The position numbers and the translations under genes are program-made. From Amycolatopsis balhimycina FH 1894 (GTDB lineage: Bacteria > Actinomycetota > Actinomycetes > Mycobacteriales > Pseudonocardiaceae), in the NCBI RefSeq assembly GCF_000384295.1, contig NZ_KB913037.1:8691507-8755506 (forward strand): DNA of 64,000 nucleotides, in the 5' to 3' direction. Position 1 is the stretch's first letter; each line of letters starts with the position of its first letter. This document shows, in pieces, positions 8,785 through 17,360 of this stretch. Below the pieces are notes generated by a model that saw nothing but the letters and a program-made list of their open reading frames with translations, ran no database searches and was not told where the DNA came from.

Positions 8785-9618
8785 TCAGGCCTCCAGTTCG
8801 GTGATCACCCCCTGGACGAGGTGTTCGCTATCGGACTCGCTCAGCGCCAGGGCGGACAATGTCTCGACGGCACCACGGTAGTCGGCCACATGTTCGCGGT
8901 TGTAGACATATCCGTTGCCGCGGTACAGCTCCAGGTAGACGATGGACGGGAGATCATCGAAGTCGAAGAGTACGAAAGGGCCATAGAGTCCGGGGTGGTA
9001 GCCGCTCCTCTCCGGCAAAACACGCAACGACACATTCCGGGCGCGGGAAACCGTGAGCAGGTGGCGGAGCTGCTCGGCCATCATCTGGCGATCGCCGATC
9101 TGCTGGTGCAGCACCGCCTCGCTGAGCAACGCCTGGTACGGCAGGGCGTGCCGGGCGCTCAGCACCTCGCGCCGGGCGAGCCTGATCATCACCTGCTTCT
9201 CCACATCCGGCTTCGGGCGGGACGTGGTGGCGAAGAGCGCCCGAATGTAGGCCGGAGTCTGCAACAGACCAGGCAGCAGGCCAGGCGCCCATTGCGTCAT
9301 GGCACTGGCGGTGCGCTCGTATTCGACGAAGGTGGCGATGGTCGGCGTGTGCTGTTCGAGCCAGTTGGGCTCGGCGGCGGTGCGTGCCAGGTTCACGAGC
9401 CGCGCACGTTCGGCGGGCTCGACCCGGAGCGCGCCGAGGATCGTGGCCAGCTCCTCGATCTTCGGAACCCGCCTACCGCTCTCCCAGCTGGAGATGTTCT
9501 GGGCGATCAGACCGGTCAACCGGCCGAGTTCCCGGACTCCCAGATTCCGCGCCTCCCGGGCTTTCTTCATGCCGAACCCCAGCGCGCGGGCCCGGGGCGT
9601 GGCGATCGGTGGTGGCAT
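8785..9618 (-). CDS. XRE helix-turn-helix regulator with DUF5753 domain
   Basis: A 277-residue cytoplasmic regulator. An N-terminal Cro/C1-type helix-turn-helix (about residues 15-70, including ISSWESGRRVPKIEEL) is followed by a DUF5753 domain with the typical WAPGLLPGLLQTPAYIRALF segment. The ATG at 9618 is chosen because MPPPIATPRARALGFGMKKARE is a normal N-terminus; the open frame runs about 100 codons further without homologous features. It forms the usual actinobacterial pair with the downstream DUF397 gene. Targets are unknown. Confidence 0.9.
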   Translation of the reverse strand: MPPPIATPRARALGFGMKKAREARNLGVRELGRLTGLIAQNISSWESGRRVPKIEELATILGALRVEPAERARLVNLARTAAEPNWLEQHTPTIATFVEYERTASAMTQWAPGLLPGLLQTPAYIRALFATTSRPKPDVEKQVMIRLARREVLSARHALPYQALLSEAVLHQQIGDRQMMAEQLRHLLTVSRARNVSLRVLPERSGYHPGLYGPFVLFDFDDLPSIVYLELYRGNGYVYNREHVADYRGAVETLSALALSESDSEHLVQGVITELEA

Positions 9619-9695
9619 GGGCACAGCCTGCCCGTCGGCAGGCCGTGCCCGGTCGGGTGATGCCGGTCCGCTGTCGCAGAGCTGCGTCAGGAAAC

Positions 9696-10058
9696 TCAGA
9701 AAGCGAACACGTCGTCCGAGTCGCGGCCGGCTTCGCAGCGGTTCGCGTACGTCGTGTGGAACGACACCGGCTTGCCGCGCCAGGTGCCGATCGCCGTGGC
9801 GTCCACCGGGGCGTAGATCAGCGTGCACGCCTGGTGGCGTGCGGTGATCCGCGAAAAGTCGCCGCCGGCGCCGGAAAGCACCGCGCACGCCTTGTCTCGC
9901 TTCGGGTGCGTTCCCCCCGCCGGGTCGCACGTGAGCACCACCGAGCCGGTCCGGTTGGCGATGTCGTGGGTGGTCAGCTGCAGCGTCGACGCCGGGGGTT
10001 GCGCCGGCGCGAGACAGCCGAGGCTCATCAAACAGGCTGCGAAGGGGATTAGGGCCAT
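9696..10058 (-). CDS. Secreted subtilisin-inhibitor-like (SSI family) protein
   Basis: A 120-residue exported protein. A short hydrophobic signal segment (MALIPFAACLMSLGCLAPAQ) precedes a mature domain resembling Streptomyces subtilisin inhibitors: LTCDPAGGTHP, then CAVLSGAGGDFSRI, ACTLIYAPVDATAIGTWRGKPVS, and the terminal NRCE...SDDVFAF. The four mature cysteines fall in the two-disulfide SSI arrangement. The signal ends near a cysteine but the lipobox is poor, so lipidation is uncertain. It probably inhibits extracellular serine proteases. An upstream in-frame ATG at 10100 would overlap the PucR gene and add a charged N-terminus, so 10058 is preferred. Confidence 0.85.
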   Translation of the reverse strand: MALIPFAACLMSLGCLAPAQPPASTLQLTTHDIANRTGSVVLTCDPAGGTHPKRDKACAVLSGAGGDFSRITARHQACTLIYAPVDATAIGTWRGKPVSFHTTYANRCEAGRDSDDVFAF

Positions 10059-10086
10059 ATCGGTGTCATCGGCACGGCGGGGCCGA

Positions 10087-11724
10087 TCACTGTGCTCCAC
10101 GTCCGGGTGAGTCTTCTTCGCTCGGCCGGGTGAGGTCCGCGGCCAGCAACGCGACGTACAGCGAAAGCATCGACTCCGGATCCTCCAGCCGGACGCCGAG
10201 GACCTGCTCGATCCGGGCGAGCTGCTGGTAGTACGCCGTCCGGGAGGTGTGCGCCGCCGCGGCCGCCGCCGACTTGTTGCCGCCCTGTTCGCAGTAGTGG
10301 CGCAGGGCCTGGACGAGTCGGCTGCCCGTCGCCGCGTCGCGCTGCAGCAGGGGTCCCAGCTCGCGGTGGGCGAACGCCGTGACCCGCTCGTCGCCCGACA
10401 GCAGGTGCAGCAGGCCCCGCAGCCGGACGTCGGACAGCCGGTGCAGCACCCGGTCCGAGCCCGCTCCCAGCGCGGCCGCCGCGACCTGCCCCGCTTCGAG
10501 CAGCGTCCGGCGGGCTTCGCCGGGCGACGACACCGTCGTACCGACGGCCAGGACCCCCGGGGCGCTGCTCCGGGCCTCGTGGACGTCGGTGGCGAGCCGG
10601 TGCAGCACGGCGTCGGCGTTCGCCTCCGGCGACAGCGCGAGCAACGCCCGCACGCCCAGCTCGTCGCTCGCCACCAGTGCCGACACCTTCGCGCGGCGCG
10701 CCGCCAGCACCGTCGCTTCGGCCAGTTCGCGCAGTACCGGCGGGGTGGACAGCGCGGGCCGCGGCGTGCCCGTCAGCCGGGGCCGGACCGCCAGCCCGAC
10801 CAGCTGCCGCCCGGCCAGGGGCACGGCCAGCGCCGAGGCCCGCGCCAGCAGCTCGGCCGACGGTGCCGGCGAAGCGACGAGCTCGGCGAGCAGGGCGCGG
10901 TGGGCCTGCCGTTCCAGGCCGTCGGAGTCCTTCGCGACCAGCCGGTGCACGGCAAGCGCGGACGCGGCCCGCTCGGCGACTACCCGATGGCGGTGCGGCG
11001 GCTGGTCGGCGCAGACGAGGATCAGCCGTCCCCAGTCGTGCCCGCGCGCTCCGACGACGGTGACCAGCCAGCCCGAACCGGGGTGGTAGCCGGTCCGCTC
11101 GCCGACCTGGACCACCCGGGACCGGGCCGGCCAGCCGGTGAGCAGCTCCGCCGGGTCGGTGCCGGCCGCGTCGTAGGCGAGGACCTCGTGGGACAGCGTC
11201 TCCAGCACCACCGGCTGCTCGGTGAGCCGGGCGACCTCGCCCAGGACGACGCCGGGTTCGGCGCCCGCGACCGTCAGGGCGGTGAACGTCTCGTGCACGC
11301 GTTCGGCGGCGCGCAGCTCGGCGACCTGGGCGTCGACGATCTGGCCGTTCACCGCTTCGGTGACGCTCACGAACCGCGTTTCCCGCGAGAGCGTGACCAG
11401 CGGCAGGCCGTGCTCCTCGGCCGCGTCGACCAGCGCGGCGGGCAGCTTGTCGCTCCAGTGCCGGACCAGCTCGACCACGACGCCGGCGGCGCCGACCCCG
11501 GCCAGGTCGGCGACGTAGCGGGCCAGCGACGGGCCGTCGTCGGGCAGCGCGACACCGGTGGTCAGCACCAGCTCGCCGCCGCGCAGCAGGTGGGCGATGT
11601 CGGCGACCTCGGCGACGTGCGCCCAGCGCACCGGCGCGTCCAGCCCGGCCGCGCCGGCGACGACGTGCGGGCGGCCCTGGCGCAGCACCGGCAGCGCGAG
11701 CGCCTCGGCGACGGTCGGGTACAT
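10087..11724 (-). CDS. PucR-family transcriptional regulator
   Basis: A 545-residue regulator. The N-terminal PucR domain covers roughly residues 1-130 (MYPTVAEALALPVLRQGRP, HLLRGGELVLTTG). A GGDEF-like central region follows, and a C-terminal HTH_30 domain closes the protein (CEQGGNKSAAAAAAHTSRTAYYQQL). PucR proteins regulate purine, pyrimidine and other nitrogen catabolism. It is divergent from mmsA, with the GTAAC element between them, so control of mmsA is likely; control of the hydantoin operon 6 kb away is a guess. Confidence 0.92.
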   Translation of the reverse strand: MYPTVAEALALPVLRQGRPHVVAGAAGLDAPVRWAHVAEVADIAHLLRGGELVLTTGVALPDDGPSLARYVADLAGVGAAGVVVELVRHWSDKLPAALVDAAEEHGLPLVTLSRETRFVSVTEAVNGQIVDAQVAELRAAERVHETFTALTVAGAEPGVVLGEVARLTEQPVVLETLSHEVLAYDAAGTDPAELLTGWPARSRVVQVGERTGYHPGSGWLVTVVGARGHDWGRLILVCADQPPHRHRVVAERAASALAVHRLVAKDSDGLERQAHRALLAELVASPAPSAELLARASALAVPLAGRQLVGLAVRPRLTGTPRPALSTPPVLRELAEATVLAARRAKVSALVASDELGVRALLALSPEANADAVLHRLATDVHEARSSAPGVLAVGTTVSSPGEARRTLLEAGQVAAAALGAGSDRVLHRLSDVRLRGLLHLLSGDERVTAFAHRELGPLLQRDAATGSRLVQALRHYCEQGGNKSAAAAAAHTSRTAYYQQLARIEQVLGVRLEDPESMLSLYVALLAADLTRPSEEDSPGRGAQ

Positions 11725-11738
11725 GGCTCCTCGGTGTT

Positions 11739-11853
11739 GTTACCCATCCGGCCAAAAAGGAGGCCGACCCCCCAGCGGAACGTAACCGGAGGTGCGAAGT
11801 CATTCGGCCGTGACTGTGGTCGGAGTGGTAACCATCGGCACAGTAGCGGCAGG
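11739..11853. promoter_or_regulatory. Intergenic GTAAC element, copy 1
   Basis: A conserved block of about 115 bp lies between divergent PucR and mmsA and recurs at 36214-36330. It has GTTAC at 11739, GTAACC at 11782 and GTAACC at 11828; both copies keep the 43- and 46-base spacings. Between them lie GGCCGACCCCCC and CATTCGGCCGTG blocks. The left part can form a CGGCC/GGCCG hairpin. The first half-site is 15 bases from the PucR ATG. It could be a regulator-binding array or a structured leader. Confidence 0.6.
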
Positions 11854-11962
11854 GACAGACTGTACGGCCGGGAGCCAACTGACGTACACGTTGCCGATGG
11901 CGGTGGCGTGGCGCCCGCCCGGAGACTCGGGGGGACGTTGCCGGAGTGAAGGAGTGCCTGCC

Positions 11963-13459
11963 GTGACCGACCGCATCAGCCACTGGATCGACGGCAAGCC
12001 GTTCACCGGGACCGCCGAGCGTTCGGGCGAGGTGTTCGACCCCGCCACCGGGCAGGTCAGGGCGCACGTCGACTTCGCCGGGGACGCCGAGGTCGAGGCC
12101 GCCGTCGCCGCGGCCAAGGCGGCGCTTCCGGGGTGGCGCGGGACGTCGCTGGCCGGCCGGACGCGAGTGATGTTCGCCTTCCGCGAGCTGCTGTCCGCGC
12201 GCAAGCACGAGCTGGCGAAGATCATCACGAGCGAGCACGGCAAGGTCGAGTCCGACGCGGCCGGGGAGATCGCCCGCGCGATCGAGAACGTCGAGTACGC
12301 GTGCGGGGCCGCCCAGCTGCTCAAGGGCGGGTTCAGCGAGAACGCGTCCACCGGTGTCGACGTCTACTCGATCGCCCAGCCGCTCGGCGTGGTCGGCGTG
12401 ATCTCGCCGTTCAACTTCCCGGCCATGGTGCCGCTGTGGTTCGTCCCCAACGCGCTGGCCTGCGGAAACACCGTCGTGCTCAAGCCCAGCGAGAAGGACC
12501 CGTCGGCCGCGGTGTTCATCGCCGAGCTGTTCGCCGAGGCCGGGCTGCCCGCGGGCGCGCTCAACGTGCTGCACGGCGACAAGGTGGCGGTCGACGGGCT
12601 CCTCGAACACGCCGACGTCAAGGCGATCTCGTTCGTGGGGTCGACGCCGATCGCGCGGTACGTCTACGAAACCGGCACCCGGTACGGCAAGCGCGTCCAG
12701 GCTCTCGGCGGCGCGAAGAACCACATGGTCGTGCTGCCGGACGCCGACCTCGACCTCGCCGCCGACGCCGCGGTGTCGGCCGGGTTCGGCTCGGCGGGGG
12801 AGCGGTGCATGGCGGTTTCGGTGGTCGTGGCGGTAGACCCGGTCGGCGATTCGCTCGTCGAGAAGATCGCCGAGCGGATCGCACGGCTGCGCGTCGGCGA
12901 CGGCCGTGACCCCGAGTCCGAGATGGGACCGCTGGTCACCGCGGCCCACCACACCCGCGTGGAGTCCTATGTGGACGCCGGGGTGGCGTCGGGCGCGTCG
13001 CTCGTCGTGGACGGGCGGGGCATCGAGGTCTCCGATGCCTCCGACGGCTTCTGGCTCGGCCCGACGCTGTTCGACCACGTCCGCCCGGAGATGTCGATCT
13101 ACACCGACGAGATCTTCGGCCCGGTGCTCGCGGTCGTGCGCGCGACGTCGTACGACGACGCGCTGGCGCTGATCAACGCCAACCCCTACGGCAACGGCAC
13201 GGCCATCTTCACCGGCGACGGCGCGGCCGCGCGGCGGTTCCAGAACGAGGTCGAGGTGGGCATGGTCGGCGTCAACGTCCCGATCCCCGTCCCGGTCGGC
13301 TACTACTCCTTCGGCGGCTGGAAGGACTCGTTGTTCGGCGACAGCCACGCGTACGGGCCGGAAGGCTTCCACTTCTTCACGCGCACGAAGGTGGTCACCT
13401 CCCGCTGGCCGGACCGCTCGCACGCCGGGGTCAACCTGGGCTTCCCCCGCAACTCCTGA
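11963..13459 (+). CDS. mmsA: CoA-acylating methylmalonate-semialdehyde dehydrogenase
   Basis: A 498-residue aldehyde dehydrogenase that converts (methyl)malonate semialdehyde to propionyl- or acetyl-CoA, in valine, beta-alanine and thymine/uracil breakdown. The catalytic cysteine is C282 in SAGERCMA, and N151 in SPFNFP stabilises the intermediate. KVESDAAGEI and the C-terminal GGWKDSLFGD fit the MmsA branch. GTG 11963 follows GAAGGAG by about eight bases; the frame is open upstream through the GTAAC element but that stretch is non-coding in character. It would complete the pathway begun by the hydantoinase/carbamoyl hydrolase operon. Confidence 0.95.
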   Translation: MTDRISHWIDGKPFTGTAERSGEVFDPATGQVRAHVDFAGDAEVEAAVAAAKAALPGWRGTSLAGRTRVMFAFRELLSARKHELAKIITSEHGKVESDAAGEIARAIENVEYACGAAQLLKGGFSENASTGVDVYSIAQPLGVVGVISPFNFPAMVPLWFVPNALACGNTVVLKPSEKDPSAAVFIAELFAEAGLPAGALNVLHGDKVAVDGLLEHADVKAISFVGSTPIARYVYETGTRYGKRVQALGGAKNHMVVLPDADLDLAADAAVSAGFGSAGERCMAVSVVVAVDPVGDSLVEKIAERIARLRVGDGRDPESEMGPLVTAAHHTRVESYVDAGVASGASLVVDGRGIEVSDASDGFWLGPTLFDHVRPEMSIYTDEIFGPVLAVVRATSYDDALALINANPYGNGTAIFTGDGAAARRFQNEVEVGMVGVNVPIPVPVGYYSFGGWKDSLFGDSHAYGPEGFHFFTRTKVVTSRWPDRSHAGVNLGFPRNS

Positions 13460-13466
13460 CGCAAGT

Positions 13467-13517
13467 CCGTGAATGGCACATTGAGGGACTCTAAGTCCCT
13501 GAATGTGCCATTCACGG
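13467..13517. repeat. 24-bp inverted repeat at convergent gene ends
   Basis: The arms 13467-13490 and 13494-13517 (CCGTGAATGGCACATT...) pair with a single mismatch around a 3-base loop. It lies between the convergent stops of mmsA and the 168-aa membrane protein gene, so a bidirectional terminator is the simplest role. It belongs to the palindrome family seen at 6724, 31053 and 38544. Confidence 0.85.
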
Positions 13518-13520
13518 CTT

Positions 13521-14027
13521 TCAGGCGGGGAGGACGTTGATCAGGAGCTTGCTGCGGGGAGTCATCAGCACGGTGTTGTTGCGTTCGGGCTGGATGCGCT
13601 CGCGCAGGTGCATGAGCTGGTAGACCCGGAACTCCTTGCCGCCCGCCTTGAGGAAGTACTGCTCGTTGGCGCCCCGGCTGAGGCGCGTGTACAGCATGAT
13701 CGGGTAGTCCCGGTCGGGCCGGGCGCGCCCGAAGTCGTGCGTCCAGCCGGTGACCGCGACCAGCTGGCCGTCGCGGACGTCCGCGAGCCGCCGCCCGCTG
13801 ACGAACGCGAACCACACCACCAGCGCCAGGATCGGGACCATCGGGCCGAGCGCGCCGGCCGTCCCGGCCGGCGCGGCGACCGGGATGACCACCAGGACCA
13901 CGATCCCGGCGACCACCAGGAGCGCGGGCAGCCAGAAATTGAGGTCGAGCACCAGTTTGCGCTGGGAGGGGTGGAGCCGGCCCTGCTTGTTGGCCAGCTC
14001 CACCTCGGCCTGCTCGGCGACGCTCAT
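13521..14027 (-). CDS. Two-helix membrane protein of type VII-like cluster
   Basis: A 168-residue protein with two hydrophobic segments (about residues 30-52 and 60-78) and a soluble C-terminal half containing FVSGRRLADVRDGQLVAVTGWTHD. No named family recognised. It is the last of four coupled minus-strand genes; its ATG overlaps the preceding stop (ATGA). The context with WXG/EspC-like and YbaB-like proteins suggests a membrane accessory of a secretion-associated locus. No catalytic motif is visible. Confidence 0.75.
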   Translation of the reverse strand: MSVAEQAEVELANKQGRLHPSQRKLVLDLNFWLPALLVVAGIVVLVVIPVAAPAGTAGALGPMVPILALVVWFAFVSGRRLADVRDGQLVAVTGWTHDFGRARPDRDYPIMLYTRLSRGANEQYFLKAGGKEFRVYQLMHLRERIQPERNNTVLMTPRSKLLINVLPA

Positions 14028-15286
14028 TCGCCGGTCCCTTCAGCGGCCGGGGCGCCACTGGGCTCGCCCTCGCCCTCGGGGTGCTCTTTCTCGTACGCCT
14101 CCCGGGTTTCGTGGTAGCGGTCGAACTGCTCGTTCTCCTGCCGGCGGGCCTCCGTGGCGGCACCGACGCTGTCCGCCGTGTTCCACTTCGGCACCTCGCC
14201 ATGGCCTTCGCGCCACGCCTTCTGGCTGAGGAAGCCGCGGCCGTCTTCGGAGTACTTGTCGCCGAGACCCTCCACCTTCTCGCGGCCGGGCACCTTCTCC
14301 TCCGCGCCCTTGGTCCAGCGGTCGGCCTTCGCGGCGACCGACTCGTCGACGTGGGACATCCCGTGTGCGCGGGCCGCGTCCTTGAGGTCGTTCGCCTTGC
14401 GCTCGATCTTCGCGGCGGTCTCGACGCTCTGGTCCACGATCCGGTCGGCGCTCTTCCCGGCCTTCTTCAGCGCGTTCGCCGCCCCTTCGAGCGCCGCCTT
14501 CGACTTGCCCGCGCCCTTCGCCAGGCTCTCCAGCTTCTCGACGATCTTCGCGATCCGCGTGCTGATCTTCTCCGCGAGCACCCCGCCCTCGATCACCGTG
14601 TCGGCGATGAACGCGGCGATCGTGCCGCCGAAGGTGCACCACGACGCGGCGAGCGCGGCCAGCGCCTTGATGATCAGCTCGCCGACGAACGACGAGATCA
14701 TGTCGCGGATCAGCCCGCGCTCGGTCCCGACCAGAGCGGCGCCGATGTTCATCGCGGTCGACGCGCCTTCGGCGTGCGACGCGGCCCCGCGCAGGACGCC
14801 GACGTAGCTTTCGGCCGTCTTCTGGTACGCCTCCGCCGACCCGCAGTCGCTGAACGACTCCTGGACCTTCTTGGCCTTCTGCTCGTAGCTCTCGGCCGTC
14901 TCGGTGAGCTGCTTGGCGATGTTCGTCCAGGTCACCGCCTTGGCCGTGATGGCCTCGGGCTTGCCCGCCAGCTTGTCGAGGCCGTCCTTGAGGAAGCTGA
15001 TGTGCTCGATCAGCCAGCCGACGCCGGCGCTCGCCAGGGTGCCCAGCGGGTCCATCGCCGCGCCGAGCAGGTCGAGGGCGTCGGTGCCGACGTCCATGGC
15101 GAGGTTGCCCCAGTCGCCGTTGCGGGCGTCGGTGAGCGTCGACGCGGCGTCGTTGAAGATGCCCGCGCCGCCGGTCTGCGCGTTGAGGTTGTCCAGCTCG
15201 CCCTTCGAGCCGTCGCCCATCCCGCTCCAGAAGCCGCCCGGCGACTCGGCCGTCGCGACCAGCGGGTTCTCCTGCGTCTCGGTCAT
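14024..15286 (-). CDS. Large helical WXG100-like secretion substrate or toxin-scaffold protein
   Basis: A 420-residue, mostly helical protein. The first 250 residues resemble the WXG/PPE-like N-terminal module of actinobacterial type VII effectors: a glycine-containing helical turn (WLIEHISFLKDGLDKLAG), a long heptad-like helix (TNIAKQLTETAESYEQKAKKVQ) and a hydrophobic Ala/Gly segment. The C-terminal 150 residues are charged, Lys/Glu-rich and coiled-coil-like, ending in PEGEGEPSGAPAAEGTGE. No nuclease or ADP-ribosyltransferase motif is seen, so calling it a toxin would be speculative. It is coupled on both sides (4-base overlaps). Confidence 0.75.
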   Translation of the reverse strand: MTETQENPLVATAESPGGFWSGMGDGSKGELDNLNAQTGGAGIFNDAASTLTDARNGDWGNLAMDVGTDALDLLGAAMDPLGTLASAGVGWLIEHISFLKDGLDKLAGKPEAITAKAVTWTNIAKQLTETAESYEQKAKKVQESFSDCGSAEAYQKTAESYVGVLRGAASHAEGASTAMNIGAALVGTERGLIRDMISSFVGELIIKALAALAASWCTFGGTIAAFIADTVIEGGVLAEKISTRIAKIVEKLESLAKGAGKSKAALEGAANALKKAGKSADRIVDQSVETAAKIERKANDLKDAARAHGMSHVDESVAAKADRWTKGAEEKVPGREKVEGLGDKYSEDGRGFLSQKAWREGHGEVPKWNTADSVGAATEARRQENEQFDRYHETREAYEKEHPEGEGEPSGAPAAEGTGE

Positions 15287-15600
15287 GCCGGCAGCTCCTT
15301 GCCGATGCCCTCGATCAGGGACTTCGTGTTCTGCTCGTGCTCGTGGAACGCCGTGTGCGCGGTCTTCACCCGGTCCGCGACGTCGTGACCGGCCTCGACG
15401 GCCGCGGCGAGGAAGCTGTCGGCCGTGGTCAACCAGATCTGGATCGGGATCGCGAAGACCTGCCCGACCAGCCCGAACGCGTCGAAGTCGAGGGCCTGCG
15501 CGGTGCCCGCCGCGTCGAGGGCCTGCTGGACCTTGTCCGCGATCTCCCGGATTTCGTCCTCGTGGCCGCCGAGGGCGTCGAGGTCGAGCTTCATCGCCAT
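15283..15600 (-). CDS. EspC-/WXG100-like small type VII secretion protein
   Basis: A helical protein of 105 residues of the ESX-1 EspC/DUF2580-like class: an amphipathic first helix with LDALGGHEDEIREIADKVQQAL, a hydrophobic turn with a central W in IPIQIWLTTAD, and a second long helix ending TKSLIEGIGKELPA. Such proteins are exported as helical hairpins with a partner; the 420-aa neighbour is the obvious one. The ATG at 15600 overlaps the YbaB-like stop (TGATG); MKL at 15594 is an alternative start. Confidence 0.8.
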   Translation of the reverse strand: MAMKLDLDALGGHEDEIREIADKVQQALDAAGTAQALDFDAFGLVGQVFAIPIQIWLTTADSFLAAAVEAGHDVADRVKTAHTAFHEHEQNTKSLIEGIGKELPA

Positions 15601-16094
15601 CACAGCCCCCGGCGCAGGATCGGGCCGCCGAAGTCCTCGTCGTCGTCCGGGCGCGGCCGGGCGGGCCGGGCGGGCGGCGGGGGAGTTTTCGACGGCGGCG
15701 GGGTTTCCCGCTGAGTCTCGGTGAATTCCCAGCGCGGCGGCGCCGGTTGCTCTTCCGGCAGTTCGGGCGCCGGAATCTGTTCCTGAAGGAATTTCATGGC
15801 GTCGCTGTCCGGACCGATCACGGGGGCCATGACGGTGGCCAGCTGCTGGGCCGCCTGCACCTGAGCCCGCTTCGCGGTGGCCACCACACTGGCCGCCAGC
15901 CGGGCGCGCGGCAGCTCGTCCGCGCGCGGGCCGAAGGCGAGTTCCTGCAGCGCACCGCTGGTGTTGACGGTCACCGTGACGGCGCCGTCCGGGCTCGTGG
16001 CGGTCGCGGCGATGCGTTCGAGCTGAGCCTTCGCCTCAGCCGCGCGCCGGGCGATTTCGGGCATTCCGGCCGAAGCGGGTTCAATTCGGTTCAC
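15600..16094 (-). CDS. YbaB/EbfC-family DNA-binding protein with Pro-rich tail
   Basis: A protein of about 164 residues. The N-terminal YbaB-like domain contains MPEIARRAAEAKAQLERI and the beta segment DGAVTVTVNTSGALQELAF. The tail is proline- and acid-rich (PPPSKTPPPPARPARPRPDDDED). Members next to WXG100 genes are common in actinobacterial type VII loci; nucleoid association is known for the family. GTG 16094 is preferred since GAGG precedes it; ATG 16121 would add nine residues without a visible Shine-Dalgarno sequence. First gene of the four-gene unit. Confidence 0.82.
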   Translation of the reverse strand: MNRIEPASAGMPEIARRAAEAKAQLERIAATATSPDGAVTVTVNTSGALQELAFGPRADELPRARLAASVVATAKRAQVQAAQQLATVMAPVIGPDSDAMKFLQEQIPAPELPEEQPAPPRWEFTETQRETPPPSKTPPPPARPARPRPDDDEDFGGPILRRGL

Positions 16095-16236
16095 GGCGAC
16101 CTCGGGAGTCGGGAAGGGCATACGGATCAGAGGCAGCAAACCGCTTTTCGGTTCCCCTATCAACCCGGGAATTCTCCGCCAGAACCGCCCATGGGAATTC
16201 ATTTGCCCGGCCTTTACCCGCCGTCCGCGGACGGCG

Positions 16237-16264
16237 TTGAGCGCGACCGGCTCAGGCTTACGTA
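16237..16264 (+). promoter_or_regulatory. Possible promoter of hrcA-dnaJ-rsmE
   Basis: TTGAGC at 16237 and TACGTA at 16259 are separated by 16 bases, about 40 bases before the hrcA GTG. This is a weak housekeeping-like match. No CIRCE inverted repeat was found in the interval. Confidence 0.3.
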
Positions 16265-16303
16265 AACTCGGGATGGGCAGCGAGCGAGGTAGGTGGTGAA
16301 CCG

Positions 16304-17329
16304 GTGGCCAACGCGGAGGAACGCCGCTTCGACGTGCTGCGCGCGATCGTGGCCGACTACGTGTCCAACCAGGAACCGGTCGGGTCCAAGGCGATCGTCG
16401 AGCGGCACAACCTGGGTGTGTCGAGCGCCACGGTGCGCAACGACATGGCGACGCTCGAGGAAGAGGGATACATCACGCAGCCGCACACCAGCGCCGGCCG
16501 CGTCCCGACCGACAAGGGCTACCGCCTCTTCGTCGACCGGCTGTCGGAGATCAAGCCGCTGTCGGCGGCCGAGCGCCGCGCCATCACCACGTTCCTCGAC
16601 AGCGGCACCGACCTCGACGACGTCCTCCGCCGCTCGGTCCGGCTGCTCGCGCAGCTGACCCGGCAGGTCGCCGTCGTGCAGTACCCGATGCTGACCAACG
16701 CGAAGGTCCGGCACCTCGAAGTGGTGCCGCTCACCCCGGCCCGGCTGATGCTGGTGCTGATCGCCGACAACGGGCGCGTCGACCAGCGCACGGTCGACCT
16801 CGGTGACGTCGTCACCGAGGAGGACGTGGCCCGGCTCCGGGCCGTGCTCAACGACGCCATGGCCGGACGGCGGCTCAACGACGCCGCGGCGCGCGTCGCC
16901 GAGCTGCCCGACAAGTCGCCCGGCGAGCTGCGGGACGCGCTCATCCGCGTCACCACGGTGCTGGTCGAGTCGCTGGCCGAGCACCCGGAAGAACGCCTGG
17001 TGCTCGGCGGTACCGCCAACCTCACCCGCAACGTCGCCGACTTCCCGGGCTCGCTGCGCCAGGTCCTCGAGGCGCTCGAGGAACAGGTCGTCGTGCTCAA
17101 GCTGCTGGCCGCCGCGCGCAACCCCGGTGCGATCACGGTCCGCATCGGTGAGGAAAATGAAGACGAGCAGATGCGCAGCACCTCGGTCGTCTCGATCGGC
17201 TACGGCCGCGACGACCTGGTGCTCGGCGGCATGGGGGTGGTCGGCCCGACCCGGATGGACTACCCCGGCACGATCGCCGCGGTGCGCGCGGTCGCCAACT
17301 ACGTGGGGCAGATCCTGGCCGGCCGCTGA
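16304..17329 (+). CDS. hrcA: Heat-inducible transcription repressor HrcA
   Basis: A 341-residue repressor of class I heat-shock genes. The N-terminal winged helix has the diagnostic QEPVGSK and [35 protein letters not shown] region (residues about 20-75). The C-terminal domain has LGGTANL and the terminal [17 protein letters not shown]. The GTG start is preceded by GAGGTAGGTGG. It is followed 31 bases later by dnaJ, the standard actinobacterial arrangement. Confidence 0.97.
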   Translation: MANAEERRFDVLRAIVADYVSNQEPVGSKAIVERHNLGVSSATVRNDMATLEEEGYITQPHTSAGRVPTDKGYRLFVDRLSEIKPLSAAERRAITTFLDSGTDLDDVLRRSVRLLAQLTRQVAVVQYPMLTNAKVRHLEVVPLTPARLMLVLIADNGRVDQRTVDLGDVVTEEDVARLRAVLNDAMAGRRLNDAAARVAELPDKSPGELRDALIRVTTVLVESLAEHPEERLVLGGTANLTRNVADFPGSLRQVLEALEEQVVVLKLLAAARNPGAITVRIGEENEDEQMRSTSVVSIGYGRDDLVLGGMGVVGPTRMDYPGTIAAVRAVANYVGQILAGR

Positions 17330-17360
17330 GCCGGGCAGAGCAGAAGGAGAAGCAGAGACG

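Noticed and set aside
11739..11853. GTAAC element as a ydaO/c-di-AMP or other known riboswitch
   Set aside because: The conserved words of the known actinobacterial riboswitches I recall are not present; only GTAAC half-sites and short GC stems are.
10049..13423. Long minus-strand open frame (1124 codons) opposite PucR/mmsA
   Set aside because: It runs antisense through mmsA and across PucR in another frame; Arg/Ala/Gly-rich shadow composition and no domain. A high-GC artefact.
16203..16303. CIRCE (HrcA operator) upstream of hrcA
   Set aside because: No TTAGCACTC-N9-GAGTGCTAA-like repeat found by eye in this interval.
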